Notes: generated from the sequence alone by a model not told the origin. A DNA stretch of 14,735 nt from UBA1388 sp964555515 (GCA_964555515.1 CAZKSJ010000023.1:1-14735); one strand, 5' to 3'; positions 1 through 5,966 are shown, counted from the stretch's first letter. Numbers and translations are program-made.

Positions 1-43
1 ATCCGCTATTCGTCAGTAATCTTTCTAACAGTTATTTTGTAAT

Positions 44-71
44 TTGCATAACAGAATTTTCGGGCTATAAT
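44..71 (+). promoter_or_regulatory. Promoter of the Crp/Fnr-like gene
   Basis: A -35-like TTGCAT (44-49), a 16-bp spacer and a perfect -10 TATAAT (66-71). Transcription should begin at about 78-79, only 4-5 nt before the ATG at 83, and no Shine-Dalgarno sequence is present. The mRNA is therefore probably near-leaderless. Confidence 0.7.
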
Positions 72-82
72 TTCAATTATAA

Positions 83-751
83 ATGAGCTTTTCTATTACT
101 TCTCAACTCAAAAGATATTTTTCAAGATACCCTTTAAGAACTTATAGGAAACGAGAAAGGATTGTTAGACCCGAAGAAATTGTGCCCGGAATATTTTTTA
201 TAAAGACGGGCTTTGTGCGTCAATCTACTATCTCCCGCGAAGGTAAGGAACTGACTTTAAACATCTTCCAGCCGGAATCTTTGCTATTTTTGGTACTCAC
301 CTTAGAAAACAAAAAGAACACTTATTACTACGAAGCGATGACTGCAGTCGAGGCGTACTGCGCACCTTTTACCGAGACAATTGATTTTATGCTTGATAAA
401 CCCCAGTTTATGTTGAGTCTACTGAAGCGGGTAGGATTTGGCATTTCAATTTTTAACGACCGGATGGAGTCACTCACCTTTAGTAACGCCAGGGGGAAGT
501 TGGCAACCACGTTGTTAATTCTAGCTCAACGGTTTGGCCAACGTGAGAATGGCCATGTCACCATTCCTTTTCCTTTAACTCACAATGATATTGCCAACTT
601 GGTGGGACTCGCCCGGGAAACGACGAGCATTGAAATGAAGTCACTTGAAAGAAATCACATTATTGAAAGACACAAGAAGCACACCAAGATTTTGAGCATC
701 GATGCCATTGAAGAGCTGGCATCAATTGAACCCAAGTGGGATCGAGCTTAA
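83..751 (+). CDS. Crp/Fnr-family transcriptional regulator
   Basis: A 222-residue protein with the length and order of Crp/Fnr regulators. Residues about 10-115 form a cyclic-nucleotide-binding-like beta domain, about 115-155 the dimerisation helix, and about 160-210 a winged helix-turn-helix. The recognition region is seen as LTHNDIANLVGLARETTSIEMKSLER (split here as LTHNDIANLVGLARET, residues 165-180, then TSIEMKSLER). The family binds palindromic promoter sites as a dimer. The phosphate-binding cassette of cAMP-binding members is not recognisable; the corresponding stretch is KKNTYYYEAMTAVE. With one cysteine (Cys93) there is no Fe-S ligand set of the FNR kind, so the effector is unknown. 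The start is fixed by the promoter just upstream. It ends 7 bp before the stop of the convergent phosphodiesterase gene with no terminator between, so the two transcripts probably overlap at their 3' ends. Confidence 0.88.
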   Translation: MSFSITSQLKRYFSRYPLRTYRKRERIVRPEEIVPGIFFIKTGFVRQSTISREGKELTLNIFQPESLLFLVLTLENKKNTYYYEAMTAVEAYCAPFTETIDFMLDKPQFMLSLLKRVGFGISIFNDRMESLTFSNARGKLATTLLILAQRFGQRENGHVTIPFPLTHNDIANLVGLARETTSIEMKSLERNHIIERHKKHTKILSIDAIEELASIEPKWDRA

Positions 752-758
752 TTGCCGA

Positions 759-1259
759 TTATCCTGTAACTAAATCACGTCGCTCAATTGCCAAATTAGT
801 TAAATCTAGGATCATGTATGTTGCCTGCCCAGTGCGGTAACCACAAATTTCTCCAGGATTGAGCAACATCTTTTTTTCATCCGCCTCCTGAAAATATAGA
901 TGGTCGTGACCATATATTGCGATGTCAAATTGGCCGGTCTGAAAAGCCATCTGACTTATATGCGGATAATGGTTCATATAAATTTTTTTGCCAGCTAATT
1001 CCAAATTCATTTCTCTGCCATGTAGGATGACATTTGGCAATTTATCGATCGCCCGACTGATGCCAAGCTTCTCTCCCTCATTATTACCCCAGACGTAATG
1101 AACCTGACCTTTAAAGTCTGCAAATAAATGCACTCCCATCGGAGCAATCAAGTCGCCGGCGTGGAGCAAGGCAGCGCAGTTGGCTTGATTTGCCTCAGCA
1201 ATTGCCTGTTTTAAATTCGGCCAATGGTCATGACTGTCACTGACAATGGCAATTTTCAT
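759..1259 (-). CDS. YfcE/MJ0936-like metallophosphodiesterase
   Basis: A 166-residue calcineurin-like phosphoesterase. Metal-binding motifs are in the family order: DSHDH (Asp8, His10), HAGD (Asp36), WGNNE (Asn59/60), NHYPH (residues 96-100) and YGHDH (His118, His120), followed by NPGE. These enzymes use two metal ions to hydrolyse phosphodiesters; natural substrates are mostly unknown. GNNE replaces the common GNND, and NHYPH replaces the usual THGH, a modest deviation. The ATG at 1257-1259 is chosen because MKIAIVSDSH is the usual N-terminus and a good Shine-Dalgarno GAGAGGA (1266-1272) lies 6 nt upstream. The frame stays open upstream, but that stretch contains the promoter. The gene is cytoplasmic, with no signal peptide, and convergent with the Crp/Fnr-like gene. 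Confidence 0.9.
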   Translation of the reverse strand: MKIAIVSDSHDHWPNLKQAIAEANQANCAALLHAGDLIAPMGVHLFADFKGQVHYVWGNNEGEKLGISRAIDKLPNVILHGREMNLELAGKKIYMNHYPHISQMAFQTGQFDIAIYGHDHLYFQEADEKKMLLNPGEICGYRTGQATYMILDLTNLAIERRDLVTG

Positions 1260-1265
1260 ATTTAA

Positions 1266-1317
1266 TCCTCTCGTGTTTAACGCTTCCATATCTGATAGAG
1301 TAAGTGTTAGTATAGCA
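1266..1317 (-). promoter_or_regulatory. Extended -10 promoter and RBS of the phosphodiesterase gene
   Basis: On the minus strand an extended -10, TGCTATACT (1309-1317), would start RNA near 1302, giving a leader of about 43 nt. GAGAGGA (1266-1272) is a clear ribosome binding site 6 nt before the ATG. Among the promoters seen in the left part of the window, this is the one with a clearly leadered, SD-containing mRNA. Confidence 0.65.
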
Positions 1318-1352
1318 GCGGTGATAAACACACTCGAGAGGCACAGGATGGT

Positions 1353-1452
1353 NNNNNNNNNNNNNNNNNNNNNNNNNNNNNNNNNNNNNNNNNNNNNNNN
1401 NNNNNNNNNNNNNNNNNNNNNNNNNNNNNNNNNNNNNNNNNNNNNNNNNNNN
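1353..1452. other. Assembly gap (100 N)
   Basis: Exactly 100 undetermined bases, the usual placeholder for a scaffold join of unknown length. Reading frames that cross it have no meaning. Confidence 0.98.
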
Positions 1453-1473
1453 TGGAGAAGGTACGACTAACAT
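1453..1473 (-). CDS. Possible 5' end of a gene running into the gap (partial)
   Basis: An ATG at 1471-1473 on the minus strand opens a frame reading MLVVPSP before the Ns. Codons just upstream, back to a stop, would read DLAKELDQD but hold no alternative start. The reason to suspect a gene is the promoter 30-60 bp upstream, which points into the gap. No Shine-Dalgarno is visible and only 7 codons can be read, so no family can be assigned. The fragment could equally be untranslated leader. Confidence 0.3.
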
Positions 1474-1502
1474 ATCTTGATCAAGTTCTTTTGCTAAATC
1501 TT

Positions 1503-1532
1503 AGTATACATTATTGATTCATAATATATCAA
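1503..1532 (-). promoter_or_regulatory. Minus-strand promoter pointing into gap 1
   Basis: TTGATA (1527-1532 complement), an 18-bp spacer and TATACT (1503-1508 complement) give a good sigma-70-type promoter with a start near 1496. The -35 overlaps the stop codon of the upstream glycosidase gene. It is separate from the phosphodiesterase promoter on the far side of the gap, so an extra transcription unit probably lies between. Confidence 0.5.
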
Positions 1533-2584
1533 TTTGCTTGATCTAGTGGGGTGGTAAGGGCGACGAAATTGTGATCAGCATTGAGCCGTTTTAAAGCAGT
1601 TTGCAAAGACCGATATTGATGGGTGGGTTGGTCATCTCCAGACAGAAAACTAAAGCGGCTAAATGGACCGGGGTCGCCTTTCAATATAAATGGAGTAACG
1701 GCTTTAATTCTCTCATCAGACCAAATATGCTGAATTGCATACTCATAGTATGCGGACAACCAACGACTCGTTGATGAATTATCTTCCCAACCTGTCTCGG
1801 TGATATAGACATCAAGACTTTGATCCACATATCCACCCAAGAAAGCCAGCTCTGTCTGATAACCACGCAACGAATTTTGCCCATATTTTTGAGGTGCCGC
1901 ACTGAAAGCAGGATTGGGATATGAGTGGGAATTCCAGGCGTCAATGTGGCTAAATATCTCCGGATCTGCTGCCAACATGGCAGAAAGGTAAGTGAAAGCT
2001 TCGGTGGTTGTTTTGCCGTTGGGGGCAGCTAGATCCATGGCGGCCGGCAAGACCACAAAGCCGGCATTTTCAGAATGAGCCCAGTCGGAGGCGAAACGCA
2101 AGGTTCTGGCGTACTCAGCCGGATCTAGCCGGCCGCCCCACTCAGGAGCGTGATTGACTTCATTAAAGACAATGATGTGTTTTTGATCTGTTGGCCATTC
2201 TAACTTTGCCAAGGCGTCAATTAAGCTGGTAACTTCTCTTCTAGTAGGCACCTGCCACGCCTCATTTTCAAACCTAGTAACCAACCTGACAATCGGTATC
2301 AATCGATATTCTTTAGCTGACACAAAAAACTGCTGCCATTCTTGCTCTTGATTCACATCGTCCAAGGTAAAAGGGATGGTGACATAGTGCCATTCATCTT
2401 TTGATTGATCAGTCACAACTAATTGTTTGGCTGCTGCCAATTCATTTGTTTCCAGCAAGTGCACACCCAATTTGTTGACCGTCTGAGCCATGGCCTGTCC
2501 TGGAAAGGCCGCCACACAAATTAAAATTGCAAATCCACATACTACTAATATTTTGCTGGTGTAGCCGCTTAATATCTTTTTCAT
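1529..2584 (-). CDS. Secreted clan GH-A glycoside hydrolase
   Basis: A 351-residue protein with a signal peptide (KK at 2-3, hydrophobic core about 11-25, likely cleavage after AMA at 31-33). The rest fits a (beta/alpha)8 barrel of glycosidase clan GH-A (GH5/GH39/GH53-like). A strand ending FNE (140-142) would carry the acid/base Glu142, NSHSYPNP (218-225) the conserved active-site His-Tyr, and ITETGW (261-266) the nucleophile Glu263. The two glutamates are about 120 residues apart, as is usual. A retaining glycosidase acting outside the cell is expected; the substrate cannot be read, and endoglycosidase, galactanase or xylosidase types are all possible. No lipobox or sorting motif is seen. 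It is transcribed away from a glucosaminidase-like gene, which suggests a shared role at the cell surface. Confidence 0.8.
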   Translation of the reverse strand: MKKILSGYTSKILVVCGFAILICVAAFPGQAMAQTVNKLGVHLLETNELAAAKQLVVTDQSKDEWHYVTIPFTLDDVNQEQEWQQFFVSAKEYRLIPIVRLVTRFENEAWQVPTRREVTSLIDALAKLEWPTDQKHIIVFNEVNHAPEWGGRLDPAEYARTLRFASDWAHSENAGFVVLPAAMDLAAPNGKTTTEAFTYLSAMLAADPEIFSHIDAWNSHSYPNPAFSAAPQKYGQNSLRGYQTELAFLGGYVDQSLDVYITETGWEDNSSTSRWLSAYYEYAIQHIWSDERIKAVTPFILKGDPGPFSRFSFLSGDDQPTHQYRSLQTALKRLNADHNFVALTTPLDQAN

Positions 2585-2595
2585 CTTCTACTTGT

Positions 2596-2624
2596 AGAAT
2601 AGCATGTTTCTTGAGGATTGTCCA
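2596..2624 (-). promoter_or_regulatory. Promoter of the glycosidase gene
   Basis: On the minus strand TGGACA (2619-2624), a 17-bp spacer and an extended -10 TGCTATTCT (2596-2604). The -10 ends 12 nt before the A of the ATG at 2584, the same distance as for the Crp/Fnr-like and DUF45 genes. There is no convincing Shine-Dalgarno, so the leader should be only about 5 nt. Confidence 0.7.
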
Positions 2625-2733
2625 GAAAAGAGTCCAATATGTATCGCAACCTTTTTCACAAAAATAATTGTCCAACAGATCGTCACTCATGCAAAATAAT
2701 CCAGTACCTGCAGCATGCAAAAGGTGTAAACTT

Positions 2734-2742
2734 TGATATACT
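2734..2742 (+). promoter_or_regulatory. Extended -10 promoter of the glucosaminidase-like gene
   Basis: TGATATACT is an extended -10 (TGn-TATACT) lying 17 nt upstream of the ATG at 2759. RNA should start near 2749. A short AAGG (2749-2752) six nt before the ATG may help ribosome binding. It supports 2759 over the in-frame ATGs further upstream. Confidence 0.6.
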
Positions 2743-2758
2743 GAGGTTAAGGCAAGTT

Positions 2759-3445
2759 ATGAAAAAAGTTGCATATGGTGTGGTGTGGCTTTACGCAGCA
2801 ATGGTAATCATGATCGCGATGATTGGTTTAACCATATTTTGGCTTCGTCCTTTTGAAACAAAGTCACTCGCTACCAATGAAGAAAACGTCCAAATCTCAG
2901 CTCCACTAGAAACAGTGGCTTTACCTGCAGAAACAGTTGTATTGGGAGAAACAGCTGATGCGAGGGTACTGCTCGTACAAAATTTTTTAGAAAGATATCA
3001 ATCACCATTGCTCAACGAAGATGACTTTGCCACCACTCTAGTTGAAATTGCTGATCGCAACGGCATTGATTTTCGCTTGTTGGCAGCAATTGCCATGCAA
3101 GAAAGCAACCTCTGCAAAGTAACACCTCCAGATTCGTACAATTGCTTGGGTCTTGGTGTCCATGCCAAAGGCACGTGGGGCTTTAATTCTTACGAAGAAA
3201 ACTTTGAGGCCGCCGCGAGAATTCTCAAAAAAAACTACATCGACCAAGGACTGACCACCCCAGAACAAATCATGACTAAATACACCCCTAGCAGCAATGG
3301 TAGTTGGGCAGAGAGCGTCAACCAGTGGATGGCGGAGATGAGGTTTGATGACCGAGAGAAGGGGAGAACTGAAAAGTCTGACGCCAATTTGTTGGAATTT
3401 GTCAACGAGCCGCCCCCTACCAAATCTACAGAGATCACTGATTAA
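2759..3445 (+). CDS. Membrane-anchored glucosaminidase/lysozyme-like protein
   Basis: A 228-residue protein with one N-terminal transmembrane segment (about 7-29), an acidic linker (about 33-68) and a domain at 70-195. That domain resembles mannosyl-glycoprotein endo-beta-N-acetylglucosaminidase-type (GH73-like, lysozyme superfamily) proteins. Key signs are LLAAIAMQESNLC with the probable catalytic Glu115, the NCLGLGVH and GTWGFNSYEENFEAA stretches, and YTPSSNGSWAESV (175-187). Cys119 and Cys129 could form an extracytoplasmic disulfide. The likely role is cleavage of peptidoglycan or another N-acetylglucosamine polymer from the outer face of the membrane. In-frame ATGs extend the frame to 2618, but they lie upstream of the promoter, and starting at 2759 puts the membrane segment at the N-terminus. 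The last 30 residues are polar and proline-containing, without recognisable function. Divergent from the secreted glycosidase. Confidence 0.8.
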   Translation: MKKVAYGVVWLYAAMVIMIAMIGLTIFWLRPFETKSLATNEENVQISAPLETVALPAETVVLGETADARVLLVQNFLERYQSPLLNEDDFATTLVEIADRNGIDFRLLAAIAMQESNLCKVTPPDSYNCLGLGVHAKGTWGFNSYEENFEAAARILKKNYIDQGLTTPEQIMTKYTPSSNGSWAESVNQWMAEMRFDDREKGRTEKSDANLLEFVNEPPPTKSTEITD

Positions 3446-3583
3446 TCCCGACAAGCCAAGTCATCATTGTTGTTGTTCCATATCGATTGCCCAAGCATCC
3501 AGATAACAGATCAAGTAGGTGACTATAAAGCCGCTTCACTAGAGGAAAGCGTTTCGATCTAAATAGTTTTATATTGATTACTA

Positions 3584-3612
3584 TTGACATCTTCTTACAT
3601 ATTTGATATATT
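3584..3612 (+). promoter_or_regulatory. Strong promoter of the small RNA gene
   Basis: Consensus -35 TTGACA (3584-3589), an ideal 17-bp spacer and an extended -10 TGATATATT (hexamer TATATT at 3607-3612). This is the best-matching promoter in the window. No start codon with an open frame of useful length follows; an RNA hairpin and a terminator do. Confidence 0.8.
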
Positions 3613-3618
3613 AATAAT

Positions 3619-3689
3619 ACCTCAGAAGGTCACTTCCTCACCGGAATGTCGTTCTGAGACGAAAGAATCCCGCTATCCGGGATTTTTTT
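3619..3689 (+). ncRNA. Putative stand-alone small RNA (about 71 nt)
   Basis: RNA starting near A3619 would fold into a long hairpin. CTCAGAA (3621-3627) pairs with TTCTGAG (3652-3658). Above a 3x3 internal loop (3628-3630 against 3649-3651) CA plus TTCC (3631-3632, 3634-3637, C3633 bulged) pairs with GGAATG (3643-3648), leaving the loop TCACC. A 7-nt linker then leads to an intrinsic terminator. Promoter, hairpin and terminator are contiguous and no protein frame fits; only a 3-codon ATG frame occurs. The transcript does not match any riboswitch or housekeeping RNA I recognise, and no gene follows on the same strand, so it is not a leader. The loop contains TTCCTC, complementary to GAGGAA-type ribosome sites such as that of the mutase gene at 6689. 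That is only a hint of an antisense role. Confidence 0.65.
3666..3689 (+). terminator. Rho-independent terminator of the small RNA
   Basis: Stem AATCCCG (3666-3672) with CGGGATT (3678-3684), loop CTATC, followed directly by a run of 7 T (3683-3689). A GC-containing 7-bp stem plus a U-tract is a textbook intrinsic terminator in the plus direction. Confidence 0.85.
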
Positions 3690-3713
3690 GTAATCATATT
3701 GGTGACTATGCAA

Positions 3714-3840
3714 GTTTAATTTAAGATTCGCCCACTCACTAGGTAAAAAATTAGAAATTAAGTTCGTCTAATTTTGACCTTATTTACCTTTGTCCACTTT
3801 ACTACGAGCTCGGTTCGACCTTTATGAATCTAAACTTAAA
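3714..3840. repeat. AT-rich nested inverted repeat; possible tRNA terminator on the minus strand
   Basis: This gene-free stretch has three nested inverted pairs. The outer arms (about 3715-3729 and 3825-3840) are imperfect copies ending in GATTC/GAATC. Inside, AGGTAAA (3741-3747) pairs with TTTACCT (3783-3789), and inside that AAATTAG (3748-3754) pairs with CTAATTT (3768-3774). Read on the minus strand, the innermost stem is followed by TTTTTT, so it could terminate the tRNA-Leu transcript that ends about 80 nt before. The stem is almost all A-T, so termination is uncertain. The remaining gene-free bases 3446-3583 show nothing I can name. Confidence 0.45.
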
Positions 3841-3853
3841 ATTTGGAAGGGTG

Positions 3854-3940
3854 TGCCGAGGACAGGGATCGAACCTGCACGCCTTATTGAAGGGCACTGG
3901 ATTCTAAGTCCAGCCTGTCTACCAGTTCCAGCACCTCGGC
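3854..3940 (-). tRNA. tRNA-Leu (anticodon UAG)
   Basis: An 87-nt class II tRNA on the minus strand. The acceptor stem GCCGAGG pairs with CCTCGGC. The D-arm holds GGTAGAC. The anticodon stem CTGGA/TCCAG encloses the loop CTTAGAA, giving anticodon TAG (3904-3906 on the plus strand, CTA). A long variable arm follows with a GCC/GGC stem, then a T-arm with GGTTCGATCCC. It reads CUA and, by wobble, other CUN leucine codons. The discriminator is A and the next bases are CAC, so the CCA end is not encoded and must be added by a CCA-adding enzyme. Confidence 0.96.
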
Positions 3941-3977
3941 TTGTTTTATGACCACTTCAATTGATGCAGTCAGACAT

Positions 3978-4002
3978 ATTGTACACTGTGCCCTCGTGTC
4001 AA
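3978..4002 (-). promoter_or_regulatory. Possible promoter of tRNA-Leu
   Basis: On the minus strand a perfect TTGACA (3997-4002) is followed by TACAAT (3978-3983), 38 nt before the mature tRNA 5' end. The spacer is only 13 bp, shorter than optimal, so one of the two boxes may be wrong. No other candidate fits better. The remaining stretch 4003-4115 up to the gap shows no supportable gene. Confidence 0.35.
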
Positions 4003-4115
4003 CCCAATAGCAGACGGATGTTGTGGGTCAATTTGCCTTGACAAGTCGACCACTTCATCACTTGATCAGGAGAGGTCAATTCTTTATTTCCCCCGCAAAG
4101 TCGGTTAAGATGGGA

Positions 4116-4215
4116 NNNNNNNNNNNNNNNNNNNNNNNNNNNNNNNNNNNNNNNNNNNNNNNNNNNNNNNNNNNNNNNNNNNNNNNNNNNNNNNNNNNNN
4201 NNNNNNNNNNNNNNN
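4116..4215. other. Assembly gap (100 N)
   Basis: Exactly 100 undetermined bases, the second placeholder join. It removes the 5' part of the membrane protein gene that ends at 4425. Confidence 0.98.
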
Positions 4216-4425
4216 ACCGATTCAATTGCCCTCATGCTCACCACATTAATAAGTATCATTTTTGCTATTCGCATCAGCAAAGGCCAAGAAAGAATATCTC
4301 GATATCTTGAACTAGTTTTTGGCACGCTCATCATCATTTTTTATCAAAACATTCTTAAATTTTTGGGTAACCTGGATTACACGCTAATTTCTTCAAGCAT
4401 TCGCAACTTTCTGACTAGCTTATAA
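4216..4425 (+). CDS. C-terminal fragment of a membrane protein (5' end in gap)
   Basis: The frame is open from the last N to a TAA at 4423-4425, giving 69 residues that begin TDSIALMLTTLISI. There are two hydrophobic segments, IALMLTTLISIIFAI and, after a charged RISKGQERISRYLE turn, LVFGTLIIIFY. This pattern fits the last two helices of a small integral membrane protein. An internal ATG at 4234 exists but has no ribosome site, so the true start is probably inside or before the gap. No family is recognised. Its stop codon lies inside the -10 box of the next gene. Confidence 0.55.
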   Translation, partial: TDSIALMLTTLISIIFAIRISKGQERISRYLELVFGTLIIIFYQNILKFLGNLDYTLISSSIRNFLTSL

Positions 4426-4426
4426 T
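4400..4426 (+). promoter_or_regulatory. Promoter of the DUF45 peptidase gene
   Basis: A perfect -10 TATAAT (4421-4426) ends 12 nt before the ATG at 4438. A weak -35 TTCGCA (4400-4405) lies at a 15-bp spacing. The -10 overlaps the stop of the preceding gene. No Shine-Dalgarno lies in the 11 nt between box and start, so a near-leaderless mRNA is expected. Confidence 0.6.
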
Positions 4427-4437
4427 CTCTACTTATC

Positions 4438-5133
4438 ATGTTTGAGTATGATTACCAACATAAAGTCCACAGCCGCGCCAAAAATCTCAAACTGCGTGTA
4501 CTGCCCAACGGCGGTTTGCAAGTAACTACTCCTCGGTGGACTCCCCAGTGGCAAATTAAGCACTTCATTACTCAAAATCAAGACTGGATCAACAAACAAC
4601 TTGCCCATCTCCCAAAACCAAGTGATAAAAACCAAGTCCCAGCGGCAGTTCAGCTCTTTGGCAAACCATATCAGCTAAAAATTAAGTATGATCATGAACT
4701 ACCAATCGGCTTGCACATCTTAGATGATTTTCTTATCCTTAATCCAGCCAACCCCGACCTGATTGACGGCAAGTGGCATCAAATTTTTCAAAAACAGCTT
4801 GATAGGTTTTTAAAAAAAACTGCCAGAGCTTATATTTTTCCACGAACTGCCGAGCTGGCAAAAAAAATGCACATCACTTACGGCCGAATTTCTCTCAAAG
4901 AACAAAGTAGTCGGTGGGGGAGTTGTAGCAGCATGGGCAACTTGAACTTCAACTGGCGGCTAGTCCACTGCCCGCCAGTCATAATTGACTATGTGGTTAT
5001 CCACGAATTAAGTCATCGTCAAGAAATGAATCATTCGCGAGCTTTTTGGCAGTTGGTAGAGAGTTATGATCCAGCTTACAAATTACATCGTGGTTGGCTA
5101 AAAAGACATGGTAGCAACATGATGCCGTGTTAG
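4438..5133 (+). CDS. YgjP/DUF45-family zinc metalloprotease-like protein
   Basis: A 231-residue protein of the YgjP-like metallopeptidase family (DUF45, related to SprT/WLM proteases). The hallmark block SSRWGSCS (157-164) is followed by GNLNFNWRL, then the zinc motif HELSH (189-193), and the third ligand in NH (His199), with the usual C-terminal LxRGW-like end. The N-terminal half (1-100) is the beta-rich region that in this family opens with a conserved Arg-rich strand (here HSRAKNLKLRV). All three zinc ligands and the catalytic Glu190 are intact. The protein is probably cytoplasmic; the family's substrate is poorly defined, and in several bacteria the gene lies near restriction or repair loci, which is not the case here. 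The start is fixed by the promoter at 4421-4426. Confidence 0.9.
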   Translation: MFEYDYQHKVHSRAKNLKLRVLPNGGLQVTTPRWTPQWQIKHFITQNQDWINKQLAHLPKPSDKNQVPAAVQLFGKPYQLKIKYDHELPIGLHILDDFLILNPANPDLIDGKWHQIFQKQLDRFLKKTARAYIFPRTAELAKKMHITYGRISLKEQSSRWGSCSSMGNLNFNWRLVHCPPVIIDYVVIHELSHRQEMNHSRAFWQLVESYDPAYKLHRGWLKRHGSNMMPC

Positions 5134-5191
5134 TAAATGTGAAATAAGTGTGAGCAACTTCATTCTCCTATCATATTTGATGATTATCGGT

Positions 5192-5197
5192 TAAAAT
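5192..5197 (+). promoter_or_regulatory. -10 box directly upstream of a leaderless start
   Basis: TAAAAT (5192-5197) lies so close to the ATG at 5204 that transcription would begin at the A of the start codon. No clear -35 is visible at 16-18 bp. Assigned mainly because the same geometry recurs at 5767-5772 and 10990-10995. Confidence 0.5.
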
Positions 5198-5203
5198 ATC
5201 GTT

Positions 5204-5647
5204 ATGTCAAATAATAATTCACTTAGAAATAAGCTGAAAGTAATGCCAATGGGAATTAGAATATTGGTTTTCTCTGATCTATTTGGGATAGCGTTACTGC
5301 TGGTCACTTTTTTCAGCAATCCATTCTCCCAGCTTTCTCTGCCAGACTACGCCGACTGGGGCATTCCATCCAATCTAGTGAAGGTATGGAATTCTGTGAA
5401 CTTATTGATCAGAAGCGTGTTTGTTTATAGTGCATTTACAAAAAATTATAAAGGTTGGTTGGTTTACATGGGTTGGCGCGCACTCATTTTAGTGATGGTG
5501 ACTTCATCATTTGTTCAGAGCTTGCTTGCATCCGATGTTCCAAAAGACTATTCGACCTTAGATATTTACGCCACGTCGCTGGGTATTTTTATTTCAATAT
5601 ACATCCTTTATTACCTTTTCAAGAAGCGCCATTACTTTTCTAAATAA
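5204..5647 (+). CDS. Four-helix membrane protein of unknown function
   Basis: A 147-residue protein with four predicted membrane helices (about 17-37, 59-78, 84-108 and 119-140), a basic N-terminus and a basic C-terminal tail (FKKRHYFSK). There is no signal peptide cleavage site and no motif of a known transporter or enzyme. The short polar loop after helix 1 (FSQLSLPDYADWGIPSN) would lie outside if the N-terminus is inside. The start is supported by the -10 box 7 nt upstream. A second frame over 5455-5643 is a shadow. I do not recognise the family. Confidence 0.7.
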   Translation: MSNNNSLRNKLKVMPMGIRILVFSDLFGIALLLVTFFSNPFSQLSLPDYADWGIPSNLVKVWNSVNLLIRSVFVYSAFTKNYKGWLVYMGWRALILVMVTSSFVQSLLASDVPKDYSTLDIYATSLGIFISIYILYYLFKKRHYFSK

Positions 5648-5763
5648 TCTAATAGTGCTGGAATGTCTAAAAACACAATTGCGCGACAAGTCATCACAGC
5701 TCATCAGACAAAGAAGTGAATAAAAAAAGTATTTAATAATTTTTTAGATTTATCACTAATTTC

Positions 5764-5772
5764 TGCTATACT
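5764..5772 (+). promoter_or_regulatory. Extended -10 promoter of the holA unit
   Basis: TGCTATACT is an extended -10 whose last base is 7 nt before the A of the ATG at 5779, so RNA should start on the start codon itself. The 131 bp upstream (5648-5778) are AT-rich and show no gene I can support. Confidence 0.65.
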
Positions 5773-5778
5773 GGGTAC

Positions 5779-5961
5779 ATGTCATTATTTGGGATTCATA
5801 AGCATCAAACTTTTTGGCAAAAACTGGCGGCGGTGTTGCACCTTCCGCATCAGGCTTCTCCGGCTGAAAAAGCGATCAACACCGCTTTACACTTACTCCT
5901 TTATGTCAGTTTGATTATGATTGGTTACCTGCTTGCCCAGCTGCAAAATGTAGCAGGATAG
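5779..5961 (+). CDS. Small single-pass membrane protein upstream of holA
   Basis: A 60-residue protein with an amphipathic, histidine-containing N-terminal part (residues 1-33, with HKHQTFWQKLAAVLHLPHQ) and one membrane helix at about 35-56. A proper promoter places transcription right at its start codon, and the stop is only 5 nt from the holA start, so it is the first gene of a two-gene operon. The SD-like AGGA that serves holA lies across the end of this frame. I do not recognise a family. The coupling might simply give holA a translated leader. Confidence 0.6.
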   Translation: MSLFGIHKHQTFWQKLAAVLHLPHQASPAEKAINTALHLLLYVSLIMIGYLLAQLQNVAG

Positions 5962-5966
5962 CACTT

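Noticed and set aside
1237..1473. Open frames on both strands that cross the first N run.
   Set aside because: The Ns are a placeholder of unknown length, so the two sides need not be in the same frame. Only the short, separately supported piece at 1453-1473 is listed.
2618..2758. A longer version of the glucosaminidase-like protein starting at 2618.
   Set aside because: The extra 47 codons lie upstream of an extended -10 box and are polar and Cys/His-containing, with no ribosome site. Starting at 2759 puts the membrane segment at the N-terminus.
3038..3454. Minus-strand open frames opposite the glucosaminidase-like gene.
   Set aside because: They are shadows of a gene with clear domain signal, without promoter or ribosome site.
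3530..3560. A short CGCTT/AAGCG hairpin as terminator of the glucosaminidase-like gene.
   Set aside because: The stem is 5 bp, and it is followed by TTTCG rather than a T-run.
3795..3820. A GGTTCGACC stretch resembling a tRNA T-loop.
   Set aside because: No acceptor, D or anticodon stem can be drawn around it, and the flanking bases do not make the T-stem.
3999..4337. Frames crossing the second N run on both strands.
   Set aside because: Same reason. The plus-strand end at 4216-4425 has membrane-helix character and a downstream gene; the minus-strand and pre-gap pieces have no ribosome site, promoter or family signal.
5663..5719. An 18-codon frame (MSKNTIARQV...) between the four-helix membrane protein and the holA unit.
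   Set aside because: Too short, no ribosome site, no good promoter and no recognisable family.
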